A stretch of 64,000 nucleotides of DNA from Paramecium sonneborni (Eukaryota; Ciliophora; Oligohymenophorea; Peniculida; Parameciidae). Every line of letters begins with the position of its first letter. Position 1 is the first letter of the stretch. Position numbers and translations under genes: made by a program. The notes beneath the pieces are model-generated. The model was not told the origin of the DNA. It saw only the letters and a list, made by a program, of their open reading frames with translations, and ran no database searches. Below, piece by piece: positions 22,564 to 34,589 of the stretch. The stretch spans positions 133,630 through 197,629 of the forward strand of contig CAJJDN010000122.1 of assembly GCA_905182985.1 (NCBI GenBank), given 5' to 3'.

Positions 22564-23851
22564 ATGGGTAATTCATAAAAAAATGATTAGAAATTAATCT
22601 CCACAGTTTGGTTAGGTGTAAATGTAATACATAAACTCTATATTAGGATGATTGGCCATCTATAATGAAGGAGAAATTATCTCGAATTTCTGAAGAATGG
22701 TCTACACCTCTTCTTCTATCATTAAATCGATTCTCTTTCAAAGAGTAAAACAAATTTAGGAATAAAATCAAAGCCATTTGTATTTATATTCCTTATTCAA
22801 AGTAACTTAGAAAATAAAAAATGAACAATATGATGAACTCATCTAATAAAGCTAAATCTTTTTGTAAATTGATTTCAATTTATTATGATATTTATAGGAA
22901 TAACAATGAATTTCTTCGACAAGATATCCAATTATTAAACACAGGAATATCAGATCTTACTATATCAACCAATTATAATTCATGTAATCTATATATTAAA
23001 CTTAGATAAAATTAATGATAGTCAATCTATATCATCTAAAATTGAAAATAGTATATACGTTGAAGATTAAAATCCTTAAGTTTAATAATTCTATGTTGTT
23101 TTTTCTTGTATTAATGATGCTTTTAATAGTACAAGACATCCATTTATTCACTTCATTATTATATTTAAAGAATGGACAACTGCATAATTTATTAGTATCA
23201 AAAATCTTTAAAATAATATTCAACATATTAAATAGAGACTCTCAAAATTCTAGATATCTTCAGATCTATTTTTGAACTTCTTTATTTTTTCATTAAATGA
23301 ATATTTAGGAGATTTTGGTGAAGATCTAACTGAAGATAGCTTCAATAAATATATCAAAGATAAATAAAATTATTTCAATTTATGTCTCTAACATGTAATT
23401 CAATACTCTACATTAGATCTATGATGACACATTAATAAATCATTTAATAGATGTGCTTAATATTATTCATAACAATAGTATTCATAATTTTCTTTAAAAA
23501 ATCAAACATATTCAATCTAAACCTGAATTTTTTGAGATCCCTAAGAAATATCTAAATTAAGAAAACCCATTCATTTAAGAAATCTCTTGTTTAAATGAAA
23601 CAAAAAAACTTAAAAATCCAGCATAGATTTTCTACTATTTCACTAAAACATATTTTATTATCAAAGATCATTTAACAAGATCTGCATCAAACTTTTTGAT
23701 TTTCTAAGTAACCAATTATGTAATTGTGCATTCAAATATTTAAAATTTTCATGCACTTTTACATTTGCTAGAACTATTTTATTGTAATTCGCCAATATTA
23801 CTTAAATATAATTAATCTTTGGAATTCATATCGAATATTATTATTTCTTGA
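22564..23851 (+). CDS. probable divergent VPS9-domain protein
   Basis: Protein of 406 aa with introns at 22624-22646, 22984-23005 and 23395-23416. The start is MGNSQKN, with Gly at position 2 as in myristoylation sites. The last ~130 aa resemble a VPS9 domain: a helix pair (NPAQIFYYFTKTYFIIKDHL), then SASNFLIFQVTNYVIVHSNI in the place of the family's SADxLLPxLxYVIIxANxxxL, and SLEFISNI at the end. VPS9 domains exchange GDP on Rab5-class GTPases at early endosomes. Catalytic residues (Asp and Tyr of the core) are not convincingly conserved, so this is a tentative call. Confidence 0.5.
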
Positions 23852-23914
23852 ATCCTGAAATAAATGATTAATTAAGTAACAAGATAAATTTATATAAATT
23901 ATTAAATAAATAAA

Positions 23915-25436
23915 ATGCAATAAAATTCCAAGCCTCTCTTAATTATTGACTCTAGATACACACTATATGATTTAAGACAGAAAAGATTATACAAATATAA
24001 TTCTATTCTTTCAAAATCTTTCATCTTACTTTAACAACATTTTCAAATATTACTCATTTTCTGTCACACTAAACCTAATACCAATCAATTTTTTTAAGAA
24101 GAATTTTAGAAACATTTTTAAGGAATCGATTCAAAATAACTCTCATTTTAACAATTAAAACAAACTTCATTCTAAAATCAAGAGATTATTGTTGTTACTC
24201 ATAATTATGAATAATTCACTCTCAATCAATAATATCAGTTATATTATTTTTCTAGTGTCTCATAATAATTAGAAAAAAAAAAAAAATTAGAACTTAAATA
24301 TTATCAACAGAATCCTAAAACTAAATTTCATATTTCCCACATTTAGTAAGTCATGTCTTTTTTCTCAAAATCTGAAAATCCATTTTGTATAGGCTATTAT
24401 TTTTATCCTAAAAAGTTTAATGAATTAATTCAATTTGAAACATTAATTACAAACAGTAATTTTAATTACCTTCCTATTGATTTTAGATTCTTAAATAAAT
24501 ATAGAAAAATTGATTTATTATTTCATAGATTTATGGACATCTATAAGAGTAAAGAAATAAACATGAAATAAAATGAAGTTGAATTATTTTAATAAAATTA
24601 TGACCTATTCATTAAAGAAAATCCCTAAATACCTGTAATTGACTCAATAGAATGTTTAAATACGTTAATTTAGAGAGACAAACTAAATATCAAATTATAA
24701 TCTATATTTGATAGTCAAGAATTTAAAAATTTTATACAAGAACATCACATAAAGATTATGACTCCTTAACAAATAGTTTTTGAGAATAATGATTAACCGT
24801 AAGATTTGTCTAATTTGAAATATCCATTAATCGTAAAAAGTAAATAAGGAGCATTAACAGTTAATTGTCATATAATGGCGATAGTGGTAAATGAGTAAGG
24901 GCTCATTGGATTGTTTAAACAAGAATAATTTAAGTATCAGATTATTAGTAGATTAGAGGATAATTAATCTTGTAGTAAATAATTAACCATAACAGCATTA
25001 TATACAAAATATATCAATTGGGAGATAAAATGATAGTACAGAAACGTAAATCAATTCCAAATATTGAAATAAACAATTTTAAGTTTGAAGAGGTAAATTT
25101 GATATTAATGGACATAGGGTTTTTATATTTTTGATACATAAAAAGACTTGTTTAAAAATGTTTCACAATGTCTTAAATAAGTTGATGAAGGAGTTCATGA
25201 ATGTTCAAATGAGGCTTAATTACTTAAGCAAATGGAATTATTATCATCAATAATAGCAAAAGAATTTAAATTACATCTTTTTGGATTTGATATCATTGGG
25301 ATGAATTGGGAATATTATATAATTGATATTAATCATTTCCCAGGATATAAAAATGTAATAACATTCAACTCTATTAAAGGTTGAAAATGCAAAAGAACTT
25401 TTTGAATAATTGTTTATGTAGGTATCAAAAAAATGA
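23915..25436 (+). CDS. inositol tetrakisphosphate/trisphosphate kinase, ITPK1-like
   Basis: Protein of 482 aa with introns at 24934-24956, 25093-25117 and 25355-25379. An N-terminal extension of ~145 aa reads open from ATG 23915 into the family domain; a later ATG at 24353 would give the usual ITPK1 length. The ATP-grasp core is recognisable: YPLIVKSK, HIMAIVVNEQGLIGLF, the ILQQIINHNSIIYKIY strand after the first intron, VQKRKSIPN, HLFGFDIIG and the metal-binding IIDINHFPGYKNV. These enzymes phosphorylate inositol phosphates at the 5/6 or 1 position. The VPS9-like gene ends 63 bp upstream on the same strand. Confidence 0.85.
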
Positions 25437-25498
25437 GAGGATTTGATTTAAAAAAAATGATAATTTATTATATAAAAATTTGTAAAATCTATTTCTAA

Positions 25499-26656
25499 TC
25501 AAATAAATTTAGAAAATTCTGGAGCTAAATTTATGATTTCAATTTCATCATCTTCATTTGATTATTGTGGTGCTCTTGTATTTCTTTTACTAGGAGTTGT
25601 AAGAATAAATGAAATCTATTTGCTTTACCTTTTAGGACTGATCTACTTACATGATGAATTATAAGAAAGTTTAGAGGTATTTTACTTATTGTTTTCTCTA
25701 GGCTTATATAAATAGATCTGATTATAATAAATTATATGTTATTTTTTTGGTGACTTTGGTGGTTTAATTGGGCTTTTTTTGGAACTCTTTTTATGATTAT
25801 TATTTCTTCCCTTAATTTATTTATAAGAATCATTAGCATTACAAGCCCATAATTTTAATCTTGATTATTATTATTGTTAAGTTTCTTCTGGATAAGAATT
25901 TTCAGGTTAATCCTTGATTTCTTATTCAATATCTATATCATTATTATCATTATCTGATATTTTTTATTGCATTTTTTATTTGCTCTAATTTAAGATATTA
26001 AAGCCTCCTTTAGATATAGGTTATTCATAATATTATTAAAGATTTTCGCTTTTTTCTGTTTAATCTCCATAATTTTCTATTTAATCTTCATAATTTTCTA
26101 TTTAATATCCTTAATTTTCTATTTAATATCCTTAATTTTCTATTTAATATCCTTAATTTTTCTGTTTTTAATTTCCTTAATTTTATATTTAATATTGTTA
26201 GTTTTCTGTTTAATTTCCTTAATTTTCTGTTTGTATATAACGTTATAAGCTTTCCTTTGAAAATAATTATAATTCTTATTTATCTTATTTTTCTTACACT
26301 TTTGCAATATCCAACTTTTTAAATTGTAAAGGTGATTAATTTTATTGAGATATCTTTTCTTGACTATTATTATTTTTATTTGTTTATCTCTTCTATTGAT
26401 AGAACCGTTCTTACGATTCACTCATTATTTTTTCATGTGTTGAATGTACTTTTGTTAATTTAATCTCATTTAATTCTTTAATTGGAGTATCCTTACTAGG
26501 AGTATTATCTGTGCCTCTAAAAGTAAATTTATTTTCTCTTTAAGGTGTACGATTAATTTTCACCAAAGAATATGAGAGTGGACTAAGAAGAGTCTTAGAG
26601 CGTAACTTATAGAAGGAAGGAGAATTGGATCGACATGTAAATAAAGGTCTGGTCAT
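25499..26656 (-). CDS. disordered Gln/Asn-rich protein with heptad repeats
   Basis: Single exon, 385 aa. No known domain. The N-terminus is Ser/Arg-rich (PLFTCRSNSPSFYKLRSK), followed by a Gln/Lys region, then at about residues 140-200 a tandem seven-residue repeat of the type NQGYQIE. The C-terminal half is acidic, then Lys/Ser/Pro-rich (KKSSKKSPIKPPKSPKK). Composition suggests an intrinsically disordered cytoskeletal or phospho-protein. Reading depends fully on TAA/TAG being Gln; most repeat Gln codons are TAA. Confidence 0.65.
26061..26230 (-). repeat. 21-bp tandem repeat within the Gln/Asn-rich gene
   Basis: About eight copies of a 21-bp unit; on the plus strand it reads TAATATCCTTAATTTTCTAT plus one T. 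Units at 26061, 26082, 26103 and 26124 are clear, then increasingly degenerate towards 26230. The unit length keeps the frame and encodes a heptad. Expansion or contraction by slippage is likely. Confidence 0.8.
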
Positions 26657-27576
26657 TACAAAAGCAGGAGTAGGTTGGAATTTACGATCGATGGAGCTGA
26701 AATGTTAACGAATTTATTGAATCTGAAATTGCATTGTTTTATAAATTAATGCATTCAACGATACATCTAAAATATTATATTACCAACAAGTTTTTTTTTA
26801 GTTATATGTTCTCTTTAAATATCTCATTAAGTAACCTAAGAATTAACATAGATAAGATTTATATAATGTCGTATGAGCTTTATTTTTAAATTCTCAGTGA
26901 AATACTTTTATAACAGCTCATTAATTTTAAATATTATTATTTTTTATACTTTATCTATTTATAAATTTCTATTCAATAGATTATTTTAAATGACCTTATC
27001 ATTTATTATTTTAACATTACTATACATAATTTATTATTTTTATAAAAAAGGTCTTTTTGGTTAATTTTTAATAGAATAACTTGACAATAAATCAAGTTAT
27101 AATATTTTCACAAAATAACAAAAAATCAAAATTTAATGACATAAAAATCTGAGATTTTTTCAATCAAAGATATATTTAAAAATTTTTATTTGTGAAATTT
27201 TAGATAAGACTACATTTACTAATTATTTATTCGGATTTTGCCTTTAAATAATAAAAACTTAATTGTTCTTAAATTTCTTTAGAAGTAATTCATTAATATT
27301 ATATGATGCTTTTGTGGATGAAGCCTTTAAATTCTATTATTTTTATTTTTTTGATTATTTTTACTATGTAAATTTTTTTTACTATTTTGATATTCTATGA
27401 TTATTAATTAAGTAAAATTGATATATAATATATTGTAATATAACTGTTAAAAGGGTAAATAAAAAAAAAGTATAAATTATTGTTAATTTATGAAAAATGA
27501 TTGGCATGAATATGTTTGATGGTTTTTTTTAAGATTGAATTCATAAATATAAAATTGATAATAGTATAAAAATTAA
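26657..27576. other. divergent intergenic region before IFT122
   Basis: Mostly AT-rich and without a gene that I can support. From 27088 onward this is the left part of the duplicated contig end described below. Confidence 0.45.
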
Positions 27577-28381
27577 ATGAAAACTAAAGAGGTATGGAGA
27601 TACACAATAGATAAGCCAACAGAAGGGAATTAGAATCTAACAAATCAAGTATTTGCTTGTGCTTTTTTAAAAGGTAAAGATTCTGAGTGAATTGAATAGA
27701 CGGAGATGTTGTAGTGGCGGCAGTGGGGAATGCTTTACTTTTATTTGATACATAAAAATCAGAGATGTTAAGACAACCATTAAGAGGATAACATAAAGAT
27801 ACAATAACATGTTTGGCGGCATCTAAGGATGGAAATAAAATGGTATCAGGAAGTGCGGATAAAACAGTTATTGTTTGGGGATTCAATATGGGAAGAGGTG
27901 AAAAAATGTTAGATGCAGAGAAATATTTTTCACATAGTGATGGAATATAATGTGTTGCAATAAGTCCATTAATGTATCAGATATTCACAGGTTCAAATTA
28001 AGAATATTCATTATGGATTCCTGGAATGAATAATATTGAGAGATAAAAGTATAAGGAGAAAATCATATGTGCAGCATGGAGTGCAGATGGTTAGTATGTA
28101 TCATTTGGAACAATGAATGGTATGAATGAATAATTTTGAGATTAGGACTGGTTGTGATTACAGATAGATAGGCAAATTAATTAAAGGAGATTTAAACATA
28201 GAAGGGTGGACCAGTATGGTGTATGGAATGGACTCCAATAACATCAGAATATTAGTAATCCTAATTAACAGTTGGAGTCTGGACGAATTCATTATATTAA
28301 TTTGACTTTAATGGATAATAAATAGGATAGAGAATTGAATTACCTTTTGATCCTTTATAATTAAATTACTAATATAATGGA
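27577..28381 (+). CDS. IFT122: IFT122 5' part, first redundant copy (cut at gap)
   Basis: Starts [20 protein letters not shown] and encodes the first WD repeats ([20 protein letters not shown]). Introns at 27674-27699 and 28120-28145. It stops at the single-N gap only because the contig ends; its true continuation is the base at 29677. Together with that piece and the last piece it makes one spliced frame of 1252 codons. IFT122 is a core subunit of the IFT-A complex for retrograde ciliary transport. Confidence 0.85.
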
Positions 28382-28382
28382 N
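28382..28382. other. single-N assembly gap
   Basis: Unresolved base at the join of two overlapping contigs; the sequence left of it is repeated to its right. Confidence 0.95.
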
Positions 28383-28871
28383 TAAATCAAGTTATAATAT
28401 TTTCACAAAATAACAAAAAATCAAAATTTAATGACATAAAAATCTGAGATTTTTTCAATCAAAGATATATTTAAAAATTTTTATTTGTGAAATTTTAGAT
28501 AAGACTACATTTACTAATTATTTATTCGGATTTTGCCTTTAAATAATAAAAACTTAATTGTTCTTAAATTTCTTTAGAAGTAATTCATTAATATTATATG
28601 ATGCTTTTGTGGATGAAGCCTTTAAATTCTATTATTTTTATTTTTTTGATTATTTTTACTATGTAAATTTTTTTTACTATTTTGATATTCTATGATTATT
28701 AATTAAGTAAAATTGATATATAATATATTGTAATATAACTGTTAAAAGGGTAAATAAAAAAAAAGTATAAATTATTGTTAATTTATGAAAAATGATTGGC
28801 ATGAATATGTTTGATGGTTTTTTTTAAGATTGAATTCATAAATATAAAATTGATAATAGTATAAAAATTAA

Positions 28872-30824
28872 ATGAAAACTAAAGAGGTATGGAGATACAC
28901 AATAGATAAGCCAACAGAAGGGAATTAGAATCTAACAAATCAAGTATTTGCTTGTGCTTTTTTAAAAGGTAAAGATTCTGAGTGAATTGAATAGACGGAG
29001 ATGTTGTAGTGGCGGCAGTGGGGAATGCTTTACTTTTATTTGATACATAAAAATCAGAGATGTTAAGACAACCATTAAGAGGATAACATAAAGATACAAT
29101 AACATGTTTGGCGGCATCTAAGGATGGAAATAAAATGGTATCAGGAAGTGCGGATAAAACAGTTATTGTTTGGGGATTCAATATGGGAAGAGGTGAAAAA
29201 ATGTTAGATGCAGAGAAATATTTTTCACATAGTGATGGAATATAATGTGTTGCAATAAGTCCATTAATGTATCAGATATTCACAGGTTCAAATTAAGAAT
29301 ATTCATTATGGATTCCTGGAATGAATAATATTGAGAGATAAAAGTATAAGGAGAAAATCATATGTGCAGCATGGAGTGCAGATGGTTAGTATGTATCATT
29401 TGGAACAATGAATGGTATGAATGAATAATTTTGAGATTAGGACTGGTTGTGATTACAGATAGATAGGCAAATTAATTAAAGGAGATTTAAACATAGAAGG
29501 GTGGACCAGTATGGTGTATGGAATGGACTCCAATAACATCAGAATATTAGTAATCCTAATTAACAGTTGGAGTCTGGACGAATTCATTATATTAATTTGA
29601 CTTTAATGGATAATAAATAGGATAGAGAATTGAATTACCTTTTGATCCTTTATAATTAAATTACTAATATAATGGAGAATATTTGGCAATAGCAGGAAAT
29701 AATAATAAAATAAATCTATATACAAGAGAAGGGGGATTCTTAATGGAAGCCTGTTCTCTAAATGATTGGATTTGGTGTACAAAAATTAAACCAAAATCAA
29801 CTACGATAGTTTGTGGAACGAATGATGGGGAGATTGTAGTTTAAGAACTTGTATCAGATAATGTTAGTTCATTATATGATGAGAGATTAATTTAAAGAGA
29901 ATAATTAACAGATGCAATAATATTATCAATGGTATCAAATTAGAAAGCTAGAATCAAATGTAAAGAATTAGTAAAGAGAGTTGCTATTTTTAAAGATAAA
30001 GTGGCTATTCTTTGTGGAATCAAAGTCATAATTTATACTTGTATAATAAAAGGTGATGATTATATGAAATATAAATAATTCAAGAAATTTCAAAAGAGAG
30101 TGGATTATGATCATTTCTAATTAGCATCATCCAATGTATTAATTGGAGGAGGGTAAAAACTTATAGCATTTAATTTTAATGGAGATATGGATAAAACATG
30201 GAGTTTTGAATCTAATATTACAGTAGTATCTTGTTAAGGTGGACCACCTAAAAGAGAGCTGGTATTAATTGGTTTAGAGAATGGAGGTATATACAAAATA
30301 TATTTGGATAATTCATTCCCCATTTAGATTCATAAAGTTAATACACCAATAAAACATTTAACAATGTCTCTATCGAAACGAAAATTAGCATTAATAGATG
30401 GAAATTAAAATTTATAGGTTTTAGATACAATAAGTAAAGAGATATTATTTGGAGAGATGAGTGTTGAAGGCGTTGCATTTAATTAGGAATTTGAAGATTT
30501 GATAGCATATTCTGGAAAAGGTTTATTATTTTTTAAATGTATTACTTTCCCTGCTTTGAATTAAAAGATTAGTGGAAATGTGATAGGATTTAAAGGATGC
30601 AAATTATTCTTATAAAATGGTGATAAAGTTTAAACAATTGACATTTAATAGACAGCGAATATGTAAAGATATTTGGAGAAGAAAGATTTTCAGAATGCTT
30701 TGAAGATAGCATGTTTAGGTGTAACAGAATAAGATTTAAGAGCATTAGGAATAGAAGCTTTGATAGGAGGAGAATTTGAGATAGCTAGAAGAGTATAAAT
30801 AGTATAATAATAATGATTAGTGTT
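28872..30824 (+). CDS. IFT122: IFT122, 5' and middle part, second copy (cut at gap)
   Basis: Repeats the start (introns 28969-28994 and 29415-29440), then continues through the rest of the WD region: [40 protein letters not shown]. It runs into the first TPR-like helices ([20 protein letters not shown]). The 28-nt intron at 30793-30820 lies at its very end. The last 1431 bp (29394-30824) are repeated after the next N. The protein matches human IFT122 closely, for example in the [14 protein letters not shown] motif. Confidence 0.9.
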
Positions 30825-32256
30825 NTATCATTTGGAACAATGAATGGTATGAATGAATAATTTTGAGATTAGGACTGGTTGTGATTACAGATAGATAGGC
30901 AAATTAATTAAAGGAGATTTAAACATAGAAGGGTGGACCAGTATGGTGTATGGAATGGACTCCAATAACATCAGAATATTAGTAATCCTAATTAACAGTT
31001 GGAGTCTGGACGAATTCATTATATTAATTTGACTTTAATGGATAATAAATAGGATAGAGAATTGAATTACCTTTTGATCCTTTATAATTAAATTACTAAT
31101 ATAATGGAGAATATTTGGCAATAGCAGGAAATAATAATAAAATAAATCTATATACAAGAGAAGGGGGATTCTTAATGGAAGCCTGTTCTCTAAATGATTG
31201 GATTTGGTGTACAAAAATTAAACCAAAATCAACTACGATAGTTTGTGGAACGAATGATGGGGAGATTGTAGTTTAAGAACTTGTATCAGATAATGTTAGT
31301 TCATTATATGATGAGAGATTAATTTAAAGAGAATAATTAACAGATGCAATAATATTATCAATGGTATCAAATTAGAAAGCTAGAATCAAATGTAAAGAAT
31401 TAGTAAAGAGAGTTGCTATTTTTAAAGATAAAGTGGCTATTCTTTGTGGAATCAAAGTCATAATTTATACTTGTATAATAAAAGGTGATGATTATATGAA
31501 ATATAAATAATTCAAGAAATTTCAAAAGAGAGTGGATTATGATCATTTCTAATTAGCATCATCCAATGTATTAATTGGAGGAGGGTAAAAACTTATAGCA
31601 TTTAATTTTAATGGAGATATGGATAAAACATGGAGTTTTGAATCTAATATTACAGTAGTATCTTGTTAAGGTGGACCACCTAAAAGAGAGCTGGTATTAA
31701 TTGGTTTAGAGAATGGAGGTATATACAAAATATATTTGGATAATTCATTCCCCATTTAGATTCATAAAGTTAATACACCAATAAAACATTTAACAATGTC
31801 TCTATCGAAACGAAAATTAGCATTAATAGATGGAAATTAAAATTTATAGGTTTTAGATACAATAAGTAAAGAGATATTATTTGGAGAGATGAGTGTTGAA
31901 GGCGTTGCATTTAATTAGGAATTTGAAGATTTGATAGCATATTCTGGAAAAGGTTTATTATTTTTTAAATGTATTACTTTCCCTGCTTTGAATTAAAAGA
32001 TTAGTGGAAATGTGATAGGATTTAAAGGATGCAAATTATTCTTATAAAATGGTGATAAAGTTTAAACAATTGACATTTAATAGACAGCGAATATGTAAAG
32101 ATATTTGGAGAAGAAAGATTTTCAGAATGCTTTGAAGATAGCATGTTTAGGTGTAACAGAATAAGATTTAAGAGCATTAGGAATAGAAGCTTTGATAGGA
32201 GGAGAATTTGAGATAGCTAGAAGAGTATAAATAGTATAATAATAATGATTAGTGTT
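29394..32256. repeat. contig-overlap duplication 2 (1431 bp, split by N)
   Basis: Positions 29394-30824 and 30826-32256 appear identical wherever compared, with a single N at 30825. Both boundaries fall inside the IFT122 coding sequence. Removing one copy of this overlap and of the first gives a continuous gene whose spliced length is divisible by three, which supports an assembly artefact. Confidence 0.9.
30825..30825. other. single-N assembly gap
   Basis: Second unresolved base at a contig join inside IFT122. Confidence 0.95.
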
Positions 32257-34164
32257 TTTTAAGAAATAAGGATTATTAATTTATAGATTTGTTATTGAAA
32301 TATGAGAAGAGGAATTTAGATGCATAGACATTAAATGAATTAAATGCAGAAGCATTAGCATATTAAGGTAGATTTATGGATGCTGGTAATTTATTAATAA
32401 AGGTTGGTTAAGCAGATAGAGCAGTTCAATTATTTAAAGAGCTTAGAAGATGGGATGATGCTATAAGTAAATAATTAAATAGAAATAGATTTTGCAAAGA
32501 AAGGAGATGTTGCTTATAGAGCAGTAACATCAGGAGGTAGAACTGGTACTGGTATTAGAGTTCCAACATCTTAGGGAAGAACAGGAACTGGTAGAGGTTA
32601 AGCAGTTATGCCATAACCATAAGATATAGCACCACCTAAAATAGAAATGAATATGTTGTTAAGAGAATAAGCAGAATGGACTAAAGAATCTGGAGATTGG
32701 AAAGCTGCAGCTGATTTATTTGTTACTTGTGCAGAATATAAAAAAGCTATTGAATTATATGGATAAAATAAATATTTAGAAGGCTTAATTAATGTTTGCA
32801 GAATGCTCGATAAATAAGAAAATTCAGATAATATTGTTCTATGTGCTAATTATTTTAAAAAACTTAAACATCATGGAGGAGCGAAAGAAGCTTATCTTAA
32901 ATTAAATGATCTAAAGAATCTTATGATTTTACATGTTGAATTCTAAAAATGGTAAGAAGCATTCTAAATTGGAAGATCCAATAAAGAATTACTCTAAATT
33001 GCTAAAGTACCTTATGCTGATTATTTATTACTTAATGATCGTTATGAAGATGCATTAAAAGCATATAAAAGTGCTGGTAGATTTGATATTACTATGAAAA
33101 TGACCAAAGATATGGCTAAAAATTGTATTGAAGAATAAAGATATCATGATGCTAGTCAATATTTATGGAATCTAGCCATTGATTGTTTATCTTAAATTTA
33201 AGATTATTAAAATCCTTTAGGAGATGATGTTAAAGCTATTACCTAATACAAAGATTATAGTGATCTTGCTGATGTTTATTATGCATATCAAAAAATACAT
33301 AGTTTTATTTGTGAACCATTTTAACCACTATCTCGAGAATCATATTTCTTATAAATTATGAATTCTGCTAGATTCATTATATCTAAATGGAAAAGTGTCT
33401 ATTAAGGAATTAAAATGAGTTATGTCTATTATGCTTTAGCTAAATGTGCTTCCTAACTTATGTGCTATAAAACTGCACGCATATGCTATGAAAAATTAAA
33501 TGTAATAATTCATATCAATATTATTATTTAGTCATTTAAAATACCTCCTGAATGGAGTGAAGAAATTGATCTTTAATCCTTGTTAGTTAGATCTAAACCT
33601 TATACTGATGATGAATCTAAATTACCTCTATGTATGAGATGTTAAACTTACAATCTCATCATCAATTCCACTGATAAACTATCACTTTGTAATGCTTGCT
33701 TACATCCCATCTTTTCTTCTTTCATTAGCTTTTCTACTCTACCACTTGTAGAATTTAAAATTGATAATTCACTCTCCAAAGAAGATGTTGAAAGACTACT
33801 CAATACAGAAAAAGTATCCATTAATAAAAGACCAGGATAATTATTTTAAGATAAAATCAATGAAATTATTTAACAATAACAAACTTCACAAGATCAATAT
33901 TTAGTTGTTGAATTAGATGAACCTACTCTTTAGTCTCTCTCACCAGAAGAAGTCTTAATTGTAGATTATCGATAATATTGCAATACTATTGATGTCAAAT
34001 ATTATAAAAACATGATCGGAGAATAACCTATTCATGTCTGTCCTGATTGTGGAAGATTTTTCTATATTGATGAACACGAGTTTGAATATGTTTAAAAACG
34101 CTGTTGTCCATTCTGTAAAATTTCAGACAAAAAAATACCTTAAAAAGATGTCTTCGATATTTGA
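30826..34164 (+). CDS. IFT122: IFT122, middle and 3' part (third piece, true 3' end)
   Basis: Begins mid-gene with the redundant overlap (intron 30847-30872), passes the 28-nt intron at 32225-32252 and the 22-nt intron at 32467-32488, and reads to TGA 34162-34164. The C-terminal half is helical repeats (ALAYQGRFMDAGNLLIKVGQ, EWTKESGDWKAAADLF). The end has paired zinc-binding Cys motifs: PLCMRCQT...LCNACLHP, then CPDCGRFF and KRCCPFCK, diagnostic of IFT122 rather than WDR35. There is a Gly/Thr/Arg-rich insert (GGRTGTGIRVPTSQGRTGTG) in the TPR region. Confidence 0.92.
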
Positions 34165-34589
34165 AATTACAATAAATAATTAAAATTTATATTACACATA
34201 TATGACCATCATCATGACCCTTCTAAAAAACATACTTTTTTACTTTTTAAAAAATATATTGAATTTATAGAGTTTTCAAGTTTAAAAACAACTTATGATA
34301 TAATTTCCTATCAAAATATAATTTATAATGTATGCTATTTAAAAAATTTAAATATGGTATGCTAGTGTATGTAAATACTTTATTTTCTATTACTAATTGA
34401 AGTGAAATATTTATAATTACTACTTGAGGATGGCAATTATTTATAAATTAATTTTCAAACAATCATAATTTATAAATCTTTTTTATTATCATAAATAAGT
34501 AAACAGTTTATCAGATAATTTTGAACTATTGGCAGAATTAAAGCCATAAGCAAGATTAAAAATTTATATTAATTTTGTTTAAATATTTA
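34165..34589. other. intergenic, nothing seen
   Basis: AT-rich spacer between two plus-strand genes; no coding frame or RNA feature recognised. Confidence 0.45.

Larger units (their letters stand above)
27088..29676. repeat. contig-overlap duplication 1 (1294 bp, split by N)
   Basis: Positions 27088-28381 and 28383-29676 appear identical base for base wherever compared, with a single N at 28382 between them. The copy includes 489 bp upstream of the IFT122 start, which a gene-internal duplication would not require. It ends in mid-codon of a gene that continues only after the second copy. This is the signature of two overlapping contigs joined without merging. Confidence 0.9.

Noticed and set aside
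27577..29440. Tandem duplication of a WD-repeat gene
   Set aside because: Copies include identical upstream DNA and abut single Ns; see the contig-overlap finding.
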